Part shown: positions 7,565 through 15,230 of the stretch, one piece after another
How the letters are laid out: every line of letters starts with the position of its first letter
Position numbering within the stretch: position 1 is the first letter of the stretch
NCBI GenBank assembly: GCA_024644775.1
Contig: JAHEHB010000011.1
Span: 1 to 29,740 of the forward strand
Direction of reading: 5' to 3'
Origin: Deltaproteobacteria bacterium
GTDB taxonomy: Bacteria > Desulfobacterota > Desulfobacteria > Desulfobacterales > SURF-15
DNA: 29,740 bases
The notes under the pieces: generated by a model
The model's database searches: none
What the model was told of the DNA's origin: nothing
Seen by the model: the letters and a program-made list of their open reading frames with translations, nothing else
Made by a program: the position numbers and the translations under genes

Positions 7565-8520
7565 AATGTAATAAGTTGTCTATCATTGTTCCGTTGCTAT
7601 TGGTTATTTCTTTTATGGCCACACCCTTGTTGGCCGGTTATCCCGACAAACCGATCAAACTGGTCATCCCCTATTCTGCGGGGGGAGGGACCGACGCCAT
7701 CGGACGAACATTGGCCAAAGTCGCGGAAAAATATATCGATCAACCCATTGCCGTGGAAAACCGCACCGGCGGGGGGGGCGCCATCGCCTTCGCATACGTC
7801 GCAAAATCAAAACCCGATGGATATACACTCTGTTTTGAGGCCTTGCCGGTTGTGACCCTTCCGATATTCGGCAAGGTAAAGGTGAGTTATAAGGACCTCG
7901 ATCATGTGGCCCAGATCAATGAAGACCCCGCCTCGATCACCGTGGGAAAAGATTCACCATGGAAAAGCCTGAAAGCGTTGATGGAAGATGCGAAAAAAAA
8001 TCCTCAGAAAATCAAAGTCGGTACCACGGCCCCCGGGGCGGCCTGGTGGATTGGGTGGCAGATCCTAAAGGTGGAAGCCGGATTCAAAGATGTGGTTGCC
8101 GAGATCCCGTACTCCGGCGGGGCGAAGCCGATGCTCAAAGCCCTTGCTGGAAAAGAAATCGATGTCGGAACCAGCAGTGCGGCAGAGGCCCTGACACTGG
8201 TCACCGAAAACCGTATTCGGTATCTTGGGATCATGAGTGAGGAACGGCTCGACCTGTTTAAGGATGTTCCCACCATGAAGGAGCAAGGAATCAATGTGAC
8301 CTTTGGGACCTGGCGGGCGGTGGCAATGGCTAAAGGAACACCGACATCGATTATCGATTTCTGGCGGGATGTCATTAAAAAAGTAGTATCGGATCAGGAA
8401 TTTATCGGTTTTATGAAGAAAAGGAAATTTGGCGTCAAGTACAGGGATCGTGCTGATTTTCTCAAGTTCATGGAAGATCAACATGCATTATTTACGCGTG
8501 TGAAGAAAGCGGTTCAGTGA
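7561..8520 (+). CDS. tctC: TTT periplasmic solute-binding protein (TctC/Bug family)
   Basis: 319 aa. A signal peptide (residues 1-25, cleaving near LLAG-YPDKP) leads into the Bug-family start YPDKPIKLVIPYSAGGGTDAIGR. The second lobe marks are NRTGGGGAIAFAYVAKSKPDGYTL and IPYSGGAKPMLKALAGKEID. It captures a carboxylated ligand in the periplasm for TctA-TctB. The start has an excellent site (AAGGAGGT) 6 bp upstream. Its position directly after tctBA indicates one transporter. The hairpins in the 203 bp downstream may stabilise or end the transcript, as is common after highly expressed binding-protein genes. Ligand not predictable from sequence. Confidence 0.95.
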   Translation: MKCNKLSIIVPLLLVISFMATPLLAGYPDKPIKLVIPYSAGGGTDAIGRTLAKVAEKYIDQPIAVENRTGGGGAIAFAYVAKSKPDGYTLCFEALPVVTLPIFGKVKVSYKDLDHVAQINEDPASITVGKDSPWKSLKALMEDAKKNPQKIKVGTTAPGAAWWIGWQILKVEAGFKDVVAEIPYSGGAKPMLKALAGKEIDVGTSSAAEALTLVTENRIRYLGIMSEERLDLFKDVPTMKEQGINVTFGTWRAVAMAKGTPTSIIDFWRDVIKKVVSDQEFIGFMKKRKFGVKYRDRADFLKFMEDQHALFTRVKKAVQ

Positions 8521-8574
8521 GACCGGAGAAAAATGGCGCAATGGCTGCCGGTAAATCTCGGTAGAAGAACAGAT

Positions 8575-8624
8575 CTATAATCCCAAAACCGCTCAATTAA
8601 CCCGGCCTTCGTTAGGGGTTATAG
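8575..8624 (+). other. Stem-loop downstream of tctC (first)
   Basis: CTATAATCCC (8575-8584) pairs with GGGGTTATAG (8615-8624): nine Watson-Crick pairs and one G-U, with a 30-nt loop. There is no following T-run. Together with the next hairpin it fills most of the tctC-SDR gap. A role in mRNA 3'-end stability is inference. Confidence 0.45.
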
Positions 8625-8635
8625 ATACGTAGTAG

Positions 8636-8688
8636 AATGCTCGCTCGGTTTCGGTTCTTTGTCGGCAATACGAAAACGGGCGAGCATT
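8636..8688 (+). other. Long stem-loop downstream of tctC (second)
   Basis: An 18-nt left arm (8636-8653) pairs with 8671-8688 with one G-U and one mismatch around a 17-nt loop. The nine terminal bases (AATGCTCGC / GCGAGCATT) are perfect. It is followed by TTCGG, not a U-tract, so it is not a standard intrinsic terminator. It may be an RNA-stabilising or processing element between tctC and the next SDR gene. Confidence 0.55.
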
Positions 8689-8723
8689 TTCGGACCAACA
8701 GATGAAATCATAAGAGGTACTGC

Positions 8724-9512
8724 ATGAATATACCCGATATATCACTTGAAGGGAAAATTGCATTGGTTACAGGAGGGAGAAGGCAACTCGGTAAAGCCGA
8801 TGCCATTCGTCTTGCCGAAGCAGGCGCCGACGTGGCCGTGGCGGATATGGTGATCGACGATGGCCAGCTTGAAGGTACGGTCAACGAGATCATCGCACTG
8901 GGTCGTCGTTCAATCGCCATACAGGCAGATGTATCCAAGAAGGCTGATGTCGATCACATGGTGCAGAAAGTCGCCGATGCGTTCGGTGGCATCGACATTC
9001 TAGTCAACAACGCCGGTATCAGCAGTCGCATGACCCTCATGGAAACGACCGAGGATGAATGGGATGAAATCATCGATGTCAACCTGAAAGGGGTCTTTCT
9101 CTGTTCTCAAGCGGCCGGCAAGAGGATGATCGAACAAAAAAGAGGTGGGAGTATCATCAACCTTTCGTCTTCGACGGGGCTGAATGCAAACATCAGCCGC
9201 GGCAGCTACGGCGTTTCAAAGGCAGGGGTGATTATGGTCACCAAACTGCTGGCAAGAGAATTGGGACCCCATAATATTCGTGTCAATGCCATCGCTCCGG
9301 GTTTTACCTCCACAGCCAAAATCGGTGGTAGAGGCGGACAACTATTCCATAGAGGGCCCGAAGAGACCGACAGGGTGATGAGCCGGCTGGCTTTGAAGCG
9401 CCAGGGTGAGCCCGTCGACTATGCCAATACGATTCTGTTTCTCGCATCCGACATAGGCGCTTATATTACCGGGGTAACCATACCCATAGACGGCGGGTTT
9501 ACCATCCCTTGA
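8724..9512 (+). CDS. Classical SDR family dehydrogenase (gluconate/glucose dehydrogenase-like)
   Basis: 262 aa. The NAD(P) motif is TGGRRQLGKADA (residues 16-27), in which the usual central Gly of TGxxxGxG is Gln. NNAGIS lies at ~92-97, catalytic Ser in NLSSST (~147), YGVSK at ~160-164, and the C-terminal IPIDGGFT block is present. The family oxidises secondary alcohols of sugars, aldonates or acyl groups. It opens the second catabolic block, 58 bp before a D-2-hydroxyacid dehydrogenase, and is distinct from the fructuronate-reductase-like SDR at 4551. It probably oxidises a hydroxy-acid or polyol imported by the TTT system; the substrate is open. Confidence 0.88.
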   Translation: MNIPDISLEGKIALVTGGRRQLGKADAIRLAEAGADVAVADMVIDDGQLEGTVNEIIALGRRSIAIQADVSKKADVDHMVQKVADAFGGIDILVNNAGISSRMTLMETTEDEWDEIIDVNLKGVFLCSQAAGKRMIEQKRGGSIINLSSSTGLNANISRGSYGVSKAGVIMVTKLLARELGPHNIRVNAIAPGFTSTAKIGGRGGQLFHRGPEETDRVMSRLALKRQGEPVDYANTILFLASDIGAYITGVTIPIDGGFTIP

Positions 9513-9570
9513 CCGCCGAATGAAAAACCCTTTTAACCGAAAGGAGAGCTGAAAGGAGATCAATGATCGG

Positions 9571-10620
9571 ATGCAAAACATCGAATGCGGAACCGTGAAT
9601 GATAGCAAAAAGATGAAGGTCTTTCTGACCGAACATATCCATCCAGAAGCGGAAGACCGTTTAAATGCCCATGTGGATCTCGACGTGGGTGAGACGACAC
9701 TGGCGAAGTCCGTGCTTCTTGAGCGCGTTGCCGATATAGACGTTTTATTCAACAAAACAGACCCGGTCTTGGTAGACCGGTCGGTGATCGATGCGGCGAA
9801 AAACCTGAAATATATCGCCCGCCACGGCTCCGGTTATAGCAATGTGGACATCGTTTATGCCACCGAAAAAGGCATCCCCGTTTCCAACACGCCGGGGGTA
9901 AACGCGGCATCCATCGCGGAATACACCTTCGGCCTGATGATCATGGCTGTGCGAAAGATTCTACCGGCGGCGCTGGCGTCCCGGAGGGGAAACCCGGAAC
10001 GACTCGATTTCATGGGAATGGAGCTTCAGGGCAAAGTCATCGGCCTTATCGGTGTCGGACATATCGGACGTGAGGTGGTCCGGCGGGCGCTGGCGTTTGG
10101 CATGCGCATACTGGCCTACCACCCGCGTCCCTCGGCCCGCAGGCTGACCGATCTCGATCTGAAGCTCGTGGATCTGGAGACACTGTTGAAAGAAAGTGAT
10201 GTGGTGTCCATCCATGCGCCCCTCACCCCAGAGACACGGGGGCTCATCGGGGAAAAAGAGCTGGCATTGATGAAGAAAAACGCTTATTTGATCAATATGG
10301 GCCGGGGCGGAATGGTCGATGAGGCGGCCCTTGTAAAGGCCCTGAGATCCGGCAGCATTGCAGGCGCCGCTCTGGATGTGTTGGAAGAAGAACCCGTGCA
10401 AAAGGACCATCCGCTGCTGTCTTTGGAAAATGTACTGATTATGCCGCATATCGGTTCTTTGACTGTTGAAGCTCAAAAACGGACGGCCATGACCGCTGTT
10501 GAAGATATCCTCCGATTCGGCCGAGGTGAGCGGCCCAAGTACCTGGTCAATCCGGAGGTATTTGGGCCGGAGGTATTCAGGCCGGAGGTATTCGGACCGG
10601 AGACGTTCGGGGACCGCTAA
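9571..10620 (+). CDS. D-isomer-specific 2-hydroxyacid dehydrogenase (phosphoglycerate dehydrogenase-like)
   Basis: Up to 349 aa. The substrate domain begins MKVFLTEHIHPEAEDRL. The NAD domain has GLIGVGHIGREVVRRALAFG (~residues 152-171). The catalytic trio is Arg in INMGRGGMVDE, Glu in LEEEPV and His in MPHIGS. The family reduces or oxidises D-2-hydroxyacids; SerA, glyoxylate reductase and some sulfolactate dehydrogenases belong here. The start is uncertain: ATG 9571 is far from AGGAG at 9554-9558, while GTG 9595 and ATG 9613 (giving the cleanest N-terminus) are alternatives. The protein ends with a four-fold PEVFG-type repeat after the normal NPEV terminus. As it lies in a catabolic cluster without other serine genes, a catabolic 2-hydroxyacid is likelier than serine biosynthesis. 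Confidence 0.87.
   Translation: MQNIECGTVNDSKKMKVFLTEHIHPEAEDRLNAHVDLDVGETTLAKSVLLERVADIDVLFNKTDPVLVDRSVIDAAKNLKYIARHGSGYSNVDIVYATEKGIPVSNTPGVNAASIAEYTFGLMIMAVRKILPAALASRRGNPERLDFMGMELQGKVIGLIGVGHIGREVVRRALAFGMRILAYHPRPSARRLTDLDLKLVDLETLLKESDVVSIHAPLTPETRGLIGEKELALMKKNAYLINMGRGGMVDEAALVKALRSGSIAGAALDVLEEEPVQKDHPLLSLENVLIMPHIGSLTVEAQKRTAMTAVEDILRFGRGERPKYLVNPEVFGPEVFRPEVFGPETFGDR
10552..10611 (+). repeat. Four tandem 15-bp repeats encoding PEVFG units
   Basis: Four head-to-tail 15-bp units start at 10552, 10567, 10582 and 10597. The first three begin CCGGAGGTATT and the fourth has CCGGAGACGTT. They extend the C-terminus of the 2-hydroxyacid dehydrogenase by PEVFG, PEVFR, PEVFG and PETFG just before the stop. 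Three units contain GGAGGT, a Shine-Dalgarno core, 44-100 bp upstream of the next gene. The unit is a multiple of three, so copy-number change would lengthen the tail without a frameshift. Confidence 0.9.
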
Positions 10621-10654
10621 CGGTTCATATACGATGGAAAGGAAATGCAACGAA

Positions 10655-12010
10655 ATGACGGGGAAATCCTATTCCGAAAGATTGGCCGACATCGTCCGGT
10701 CCATACAAAACGAGCCTCTGCCGCCGGCTGTCGTCGAAGAGGCCAAAACCTGTTTTCTCGACTTTCTCGCTGCCAGTTATAGCGGTGCCACCGTTTCTCT
10801 GGCCACGATGGGTCTTTCCGTATTAAAGGCGCTGGGTTCGGGAACATCGACTTTAATCGCAAGGCCAGAAAAAAGCACGATTTCGGGAGCTGCCTTTTTC
10901 AACGGAATGATCGCCACGGCCGAGGATGTGGATGACGCCCATCGATATGCTGGAGGCCTGCATTTGAGTGCAACCACTTTTCCGGTGGCCCTTTCTTTGG
11001 GTGAAGCGAAAAACATCGACGGCAATCGATTCATCAAAGCTGTTACGGCCGGATACGAGATCTCTTCCCGGATCTCACGGGCCATCGATACAGGGCATCG
11101 CCAACGGGGGTTTCATTCCACCGGGACTGTAGGACCCTTTGGTGCCTGCGCGGCTTCCGCGGTGGTTTTGAATCTTGAAGAAGAACTCATCGTAAATGCC
11201 TTCGGTATTGCCGGATCGACTTCGGCCGGCCTTTTTGCGTTTCTTGAAGAGGGCGCTTCCGTTCGGCACGCCCACGCAGGACAGGCTTGTTATAACGGTA
11301 TGCTTGCCACTCATCTGGCGGCCGCTGGAATGACCGGACCCAAACGCATTTTCGAGGCAAAAGAAGGTTTTCTTAATGCATACACCAACCAACACGAGCC
11401 TGAACATATTATGCGGGATCTGGGGGACACATACGAAATCTTTTCCGCCTACCACAAGATCTACCAGGCATGTGGTCATTCCTTTCCGGCGATAGACGCC
11501 GCTTTGGTCCTGAGAGATACACTCTTCGATCGCCTCGACGATATTGACCGGATCGAAATCAGAGCCTACCCGGCTTCTGCTGCGTTGAACCGGCAGAAGC
11601 CACGATCCATTGCCCAGGCGCGGTTTTCCATCCCGTTTTTAGTGGGCCTCGCTCTGGTGCGGGGAAATGTCACCGCAATGGAAATGGTACCGGAAAATCT
11701 CAACGATTCAGGGATAGAGGCGATCGCCTCACGGGTATCCGTTGTGGAGGATTCTGCAATTGCATCGGATTATCCAAGACTCCGATCCGGCGAAATGGTC
11801 GTAACATTCACCGATGGAACCATGATTCGGAAAAAGATCGAAGCCCCGCGGGGAATGCCGGAAAATCCGGTTGGACGGGAAATCATCGAAAAAAAGTTCA
11901 AGGATGCTTCACGCGGAATAATGACGCCCGAGCGTCAAGAAAAGCTTGTGGCGGTCGTTAACCGTCTGGAACTGGTATCATCCCTTAAGGAGGTTACTTG
12001 CCTTTTATAG
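10655..12010 (+). CDS. MmgE/PrpD family protein
   Basis: 451 aa from ATG 10655 (MTGKSYSERLADIV). ATG 10634 is an in-frame alternative without a ribosome site, whereas AAAGGA lies 11 bp before 10655. The family pattern is clear: LPPAVVEEAKTCFLDFLAASY at the N-terminus, AEDVDDAHRYAGGLHLSATTFP in place of the usual D-[YF]-D-D-T-H active-site segment, and HAGQACYNGMLATHLAAAGMTGP, then YHKIYQACGHSFPAIDAAL in the second domain. Characterised members are 2-methylcitrate dehydratase (PrpD), cis-aconitate decarboxylase and iminodisuccinate epimerase, so a dehydratase, decarboxylase or epimerase of a polycarboxylate is expected. Its place among hydroxyacid dehydrogenases supports catabolic dehydration. 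Specific reaction unknown. Confidence 0.88.
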   Translation: MTGKSYSERLADIVRSIQNEPLPPAVVEEAKTCFLDFLAASYSGATVSLATMGLSVLKALGSGTSTLIARPEKSTISGAAFFNGMIATAEDVDDAHRYAGGLHLSATTFPVALSLGEAKNIDGNRFIKAVTAGYEISSRISRAIDTGHRQRGFHSTGTVGPFGACAASAVVLNLEEELIVNAFGIAGSTSAGLFAFLEEGASVRHAHAGQACYNGMLATHLAAAGMTGPKRIFEAKEGFLNAYTNQHEPEHIMRDLGDTYEIFSAYHKIYQACGHSFPAIDAALVLRDTLFDRLDDIDRIEIRAYPASAALNRQKPRSIAQARFSIPFLVGLALVRGNVTAMEMVPENLNDSGIEAIASRVSVVEDSAIASDYPRLRSGEMVVTFTDGTMIRKKIEAPRGMPENPVGREIIEKKFKDASRGIMTPERQEKLVAVVNRLELVSSLKEVTCLL

Positions 12011-12044
12011 ATGCGATATCAACTGGGGAAAGGGGAACTTAGCA

Positions 12045-13076
12045 GTGAAAGCCGTTATTTTTGAAGATCCGTTTGTCCTGTCGATGCGGGATGTAAAGAT
12101 GCCGGTCCCCCAATCTGACGAGGTGCTGCTTCGGGTGCTGAGCGCGGGCATTTGCGGATCGGAACTACATGCGTATCATGGAAAGCACAGCGGCCGGATG
12201 CCTCCAGCCGTTTTGGGACATGAGGTAACGGCAAGGGTCGAACTTTCGGCCACCGGAAGCACTGTACCATCTGCAGGAACAAGAGTGGTCGTTCTGCCCC
12301 AGCGTGTTTGCGGCGAATGTCCTTTCTGTAAGCAGGGCGAGCCAAATCTCTGCGAGAACAAAGTAATGTTGGGAACTCGGGAATGGCCCGGTCCCTATGC
12401 CGAATATTTTGTCGCCCCCGCCTCGTTGTTGTATTCGATACCCGATGCTGTCACCGACGATGTGGGCACACTCATCGAACCCCTGGCGGTCGGTATCCAC
12501 GCAGTGAAACGCTCCGGTATGCAGCTTGGAGACGATGTCCTCGTGCTGGGATCCGGGGCCATCGGTTTGATGACGGTCATAGCAGCCGGGGCCGCGGGAG
12601 CCCGCTTGATCATCGCCACGGATGTCAGAGACTTTAATCTTCAAAAGGCCCGTGAGGCCGGTGCAACCCATACAATTAAGCCCCAAGCAGAAGATGTTGC
12701 CGACAGAGTCCGCTCCCTAACCGGCGGCCGGGGGGTTGATCGGGCATTCGTGGCCGTCGAAGCGCCCGATGTTATTGAGCAAGCGGTGGACTCGGTTCGT
12801 AAAAGAGGATCCGTTACCCTGATCGCCATGTTCACCGATCTGATCCCCGTGAACCTTCAACGCGCAAAAGCATGGGAACACGAAATGATCGGCAGTCTCA
12901 CTTACGATGAGAGCGACTTTAAGGCAGCACTATTTCTGACCCAAAGAAAACTGTCAGTGCTCTCCGGATTCATCACACACCGGTTCGACCTCGAGCAGGT
13001 GAGCCCCGCCTTTGAACTGGCCGATACCCGGGGTGAGGATGTAGTGAGGATCGTATTCCACCCGAACCCCAGCTAG
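12045..13076 (+). CDS. Zinc-dependent medium-chain alcohol dehydrogenase (first paralogue)
   Basis: 343 aa from GTG 12045, chosen because AAAGGGGA lies upstream and the protein then starts MKAVIF like its paralogue at 14021. Catalytic zinc ligands are C37 (AGICGSELH), H59-E60 (GHE) and E145 (IEPLAVG). Structural zinc cysteines C89, C92, C95 and C103 are all present. The Rossmann motif LGSGAIGLM is at ~165-173. It is similar to sorbitol, threonine and galactitol-type dehydrogenases that oxidise polyols or hydroxyacids with NAD. It is 34 bp after the MmgE/PrpD gene and 30 bp before the TIM-barrel isomerase, so it is operonic. Substrate unknown. Confidence 0.9.
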   Translation: MKAVIFEDPFVLSMRDVKMPVPQSDEVLLRVLSAGICGSELHAYHGKHSGRMPPAVLGHEVTARVELSATGSTVPSAGTRVVVLPQRVCGECPFCKQGEPNLCENKVMLGTREWPGPYAEYFVAPASLLYSIPDAVTDDVGTLIEPLAVGIHAVKRSGMQLGDDVLVLGSGAIGLMTVIAAGAAGARLIIATDVRDFNLQKAREAGATHTIKPQAEDVADRVRSLTGGRGVDRAFVAVEAPDVIEQAVDSVRKRGSVTLIAMFTDLIPVNLQRAKAWEHEMIGSLTYDESDFKAALFLTQRKLSVLSGFITHRFDLEQVSPAFELADTRGEDVVRIVFHPNPS

Positions 13077-13106
13077 TAAAATCTCATGTAAACAAGGAGG
13101 TCTGAA

Positions 13107-13967
13107 ATGGATACCATTATTTCCATTAGTACCGTCGCTTACGAAGGATACGACTTTGAAACGGCATTGGCGGAAATCTCCCGACTGGGTGGGACATATG
13201 TCGAGCTGGGCTTTGTAGCGGGTGTATCGGAAGGATTTACCGAAAACGACTTCTCTGCAGCCTACGGGAGGAAACTGAAAACGATGTTGGAACGTTTCGG
13301 TCTAAAGACCGTTGCCCTTGCGGCGCATATGGATCTGGGCGGTCAAGACGCCGTAGCCGCCTTTAGGCGAAGAATGGAGTTTGCTGGAGCCGTCGGGGCG
13401 AGAATTATTCATACTAAGGCTTCGGGCCGATCCAGCAAGACACGATTCCTACACAATATCGGAATCCTGGCCGGTATTGCCGAATCGCTGGGCCTTACCA
13501 TTGCACTGGAAAATCCCGGACATGGATTCGGGGAAGACAATTTGATTCATTCCGGGGTATCTGGAGCTTCCCTGGTGAAGGAAATCGGCTCTGATGTTGT
13601 CCGACTAAACTACGATTTCGGCAATGCGTTTTCCTATTCCCGGGGGAGCATACGGCCGGAGGAGGATTTTGAAGCGACGCTTCCCCATGCGGTTCATTTT
13701 CACTTAAAGGATATGGCGCCTATAAACGGCGGATGGGTGTTTACGGAAATCGGAAAAGGGGTGATCGACTACCGGAAAATACTCCGCTTCCTGTCGCAGC
13801 AAAAGCAGTCGCCGCTCTTGGCCATCGAGCTTCCGCTGATGCTGATCCGCGATGAGGGATTCAACCCGCAAAGAAGGCAGACGCCGCTTGCGCTTCCGGA
13901 AATCGAAAAGATCCTGAAAAATTCCCTTGCGTATGTGGAAAAAGCTTTGAAGGGATCCGGCGAATAG
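13107..13967 (+). CDS. Sugar phosphate isomerase/epimerase family TIM barrel (AP_endonuc_2)
   Basis: 286 aa. The N-terminal ISISTVAYEGYDFETALAEI is followed by the xylose-isomerase-like TIM-barrel metal-site pattern: Glu in IALENPGHGFGE (~residue 137), Asp in LNYDFGNA (~170), His in VHFHLKDM (~198) and Glu in LAIELP (~240). Relatives include hydroxypyruvate isomerase, tagatose/psicose epimerase, IolE dehydratase and dehydroshikimate dehydratase. The start has AAGGAGGT 8 bp upstream. Located between two related zinc dehydrogenases, it probably isomerises, epimerises or dehydrates their product; which of these cannot be told from sequence. Confidence 0.87.
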   Translation: MDTIISISTVAYEGYDFETALAEISRLGGTYVELGFVAGVSEGFTENDFSAAYGRKLKTMLERFGLKTVALAAHMDLGGQDAVAAFRRRMEFAGAVGARIIHTKASGRSSKTRFLHNIGILAGIAESLGLTIALENPGHGFGEDNLIHSGVSGASLVKEIGSDVVRLNYDFGNAFSYSRGSIRPEEDFEATLPHAVHFHLKDMAPINGGWVFTEIGKGVIDYRKILRFLSQQKQSPLLAIELPLMLIRDEGFNPQRRQTPLALPEIEKILKNSLAYVEKALKGSGE

Positions 13968-14020
13968 GCTCGGTGGAAACCCCGCCTCGGCTTTGTAAAA
14001 TCAAATGGTCATAGAGGTCT

Positions 14021-15052
14021 ATGAAAAAAATGAAATCCGCCATACTGAAAGCACCGGAACAAATTGAAATCGAAGAGACGGCAACCCCGAAACCTGAACC
14101 GGGAGAAATTCTGATCAGAGTCAGAGCGGCGGGGATCTGCGGATCCGACATACATGCCTACGACGGCCTGCATCCACGCCGCCAACCTCCCGTTGTTCTC
14201 GGGCACGAATTTGCCGGGGACATTGCAGCCGTGGGGGCGCAGGTTGAAACCTATCAACCCGGGGATCGGGTGACGGCTATGCCGCATGCGGTTTGCGGCA
14301 CCTGCGGACCCTGTCGACGCGGCTGGACAAACATGTGCGATTCCAAACGGCTTTTAGGATCAACATCCTGGCCCGGGGCATTTGCGGAATTTGTTGTCGT
14401 TCCTCAGGATACGGTCTATCGTCTGGATCCGTCATTGAATTATATTCACGGCGCTCTGGTTGAACCTTTGGCTGTGGGTGTTCATGCCGTTCGTCAGGGC
14501 AAGGTGAAACTGGGGGATCGGGTGGCCGTGTTGGGTGCCGGCCCCATCGGGATGCTGAGTCTGCTGTGCGCCAGAGAAGCGGGCGCCGCCGAGCTCATCT
14601 CCTCTGATCTGTATGATTTTAATCTCGCTGCGGCACGGCGATTGGGTGCCGACTGCATCGTTAATTCTACAACAGAAAATCTTGTTTCAAAAGTCACCGC
14701 ACAATACGGCCGAAATGCCGTCGATGTTGCCGTCATCGCCGCCGGGGTTCCGGGGCTTTTGGATCAAGCGTTTGAAATTGTCAGAAAAAAGGGCAGAATC
14801 ATTCTCGTCGCGATCTTCAACCAGCCGGTAACGATTGATATCGAAAAAAGCCGGCTCAAAGAACAGGACATCATCGCAAGTTCCACGTATTTGCATCGGG
14901 ATTACCTGAGTGCATTGGGGCTGCTGCGGTCAAAATCCAAAGAGATTAAATCGATTGTTACCCATCGGGTTCCCTTTGAAAAGATCGCTGACACCGTTCG
15001 GATGGTTAAACATCGAACGGAGGATACGATAAAAGCGATCGTAGCGTACTGA
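14021..15052 (+). CDS. Zinc-dependent medium-chain alcohol dehydrogenase (second paralogue)
   Basis: 343 aa. Catalytic zinc ligands C40 (AGICGSDIHAYDG), H62-E63 and the Glu of VEPLAVG are present, with structural cysteines C92, C95, C98 and C106 and Rossmann motif LGAGPIGML. It shares the layout and the distinctive LGS-T-x-WPG-FAEF segment with the first paralogue (LGTREWPGPYAEYF), so the pair probably arose by duplication with a TIM-barrel gene between them. AGAGGT is only 4 bp before ATG 14021; ATG 14030 is possible. It likely oxidises a polyol or hydroxyacid in the same pathway, possibly of opposite stereochemistry or at the next carbon (inference). Confidence 0.9.
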   Translation: MKKMKSAILKAPEQIEIEETATPKPEPGEILIRVRAAGICGSDIHAYDGLHPRRQPPVVLGHEFAGDIAAVGAQVETYQPGDRVTAMPHAVCGTCGPCRRGWTNMCDSKRLLGSTSWPGAFAEFVVVPQDTVYRLDPSLNYIHGALVEPLAVGVHAVRQGKVKLGDRVAVLGAGPIGMLSLLCAREAGAAELISSDLYDFNLAAARRLGADCIVNSTTENLVSKVTAQYGRNAVDVAVIAAGVPGLLDQAFEIVRKKGRIILVAIFNQPVTIDIEKSRLKEQDIIASSTYLHRDYLSALGLLRSKSKEIKSIVTHRVPFEKIADTVRMVKHRTEDTIKAIVAY

Positions 15053-15072
15053 TTGACTTCGTCAAGGAGCGA

Positions 15073-15225
15073 ATGATGTTCAAGGTCTTCGTCAGGGGCG
15101 ATGTCCGAAGAGAAGGTATCGATATCTTAAAGGGAAAGCATCGATATTTCTCTGCATTGCGCGGGCCCTGGGATTCCTGGTCGGAATCCACATATAAACC
15201 CTTTATTAAACGGGAGGTAAACTAG
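15073..15225 (+). pseudogene. Probable N-terminal remnant of a D-2-hydroxyacid dehydrogenase
   Basis: A 50-codon frame with its own AAGGAG site begins MMFKVFVRGDVRREGIDILK. This closely resembles the first strand and helix of PGDH-type 2-hydroxyacid dehydrogenases (M-K-V-L-V-x-D-x-I-x-x-E-G-x-x-x-L). The remaining 30 residues have no family resemblance and the frame stops 5 bp before the Ldh2-family gene. A deletion of the rest of a dehydrogenase gene is the likely explanation. Its final codons contain the GGGAGGT site used by the next gene, so it may persist as a leader peptide. A de novo small protein cannot be excluded. Confidence 0.4.
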
Positions 15226-15230
15226 CAGAG

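Noticed and set aside
10499..10654. The MmgE/PrpD frame is open upstream to an ATG at 10499, overlapping the dehydrogenase by over 100 bp
   Set aside because: The extra 52 codons read an out-of-frame version of the tandem repeat (R-R-Y-S-G type) with no family resemblance; ATG 10655 gives the normal N-terminus.
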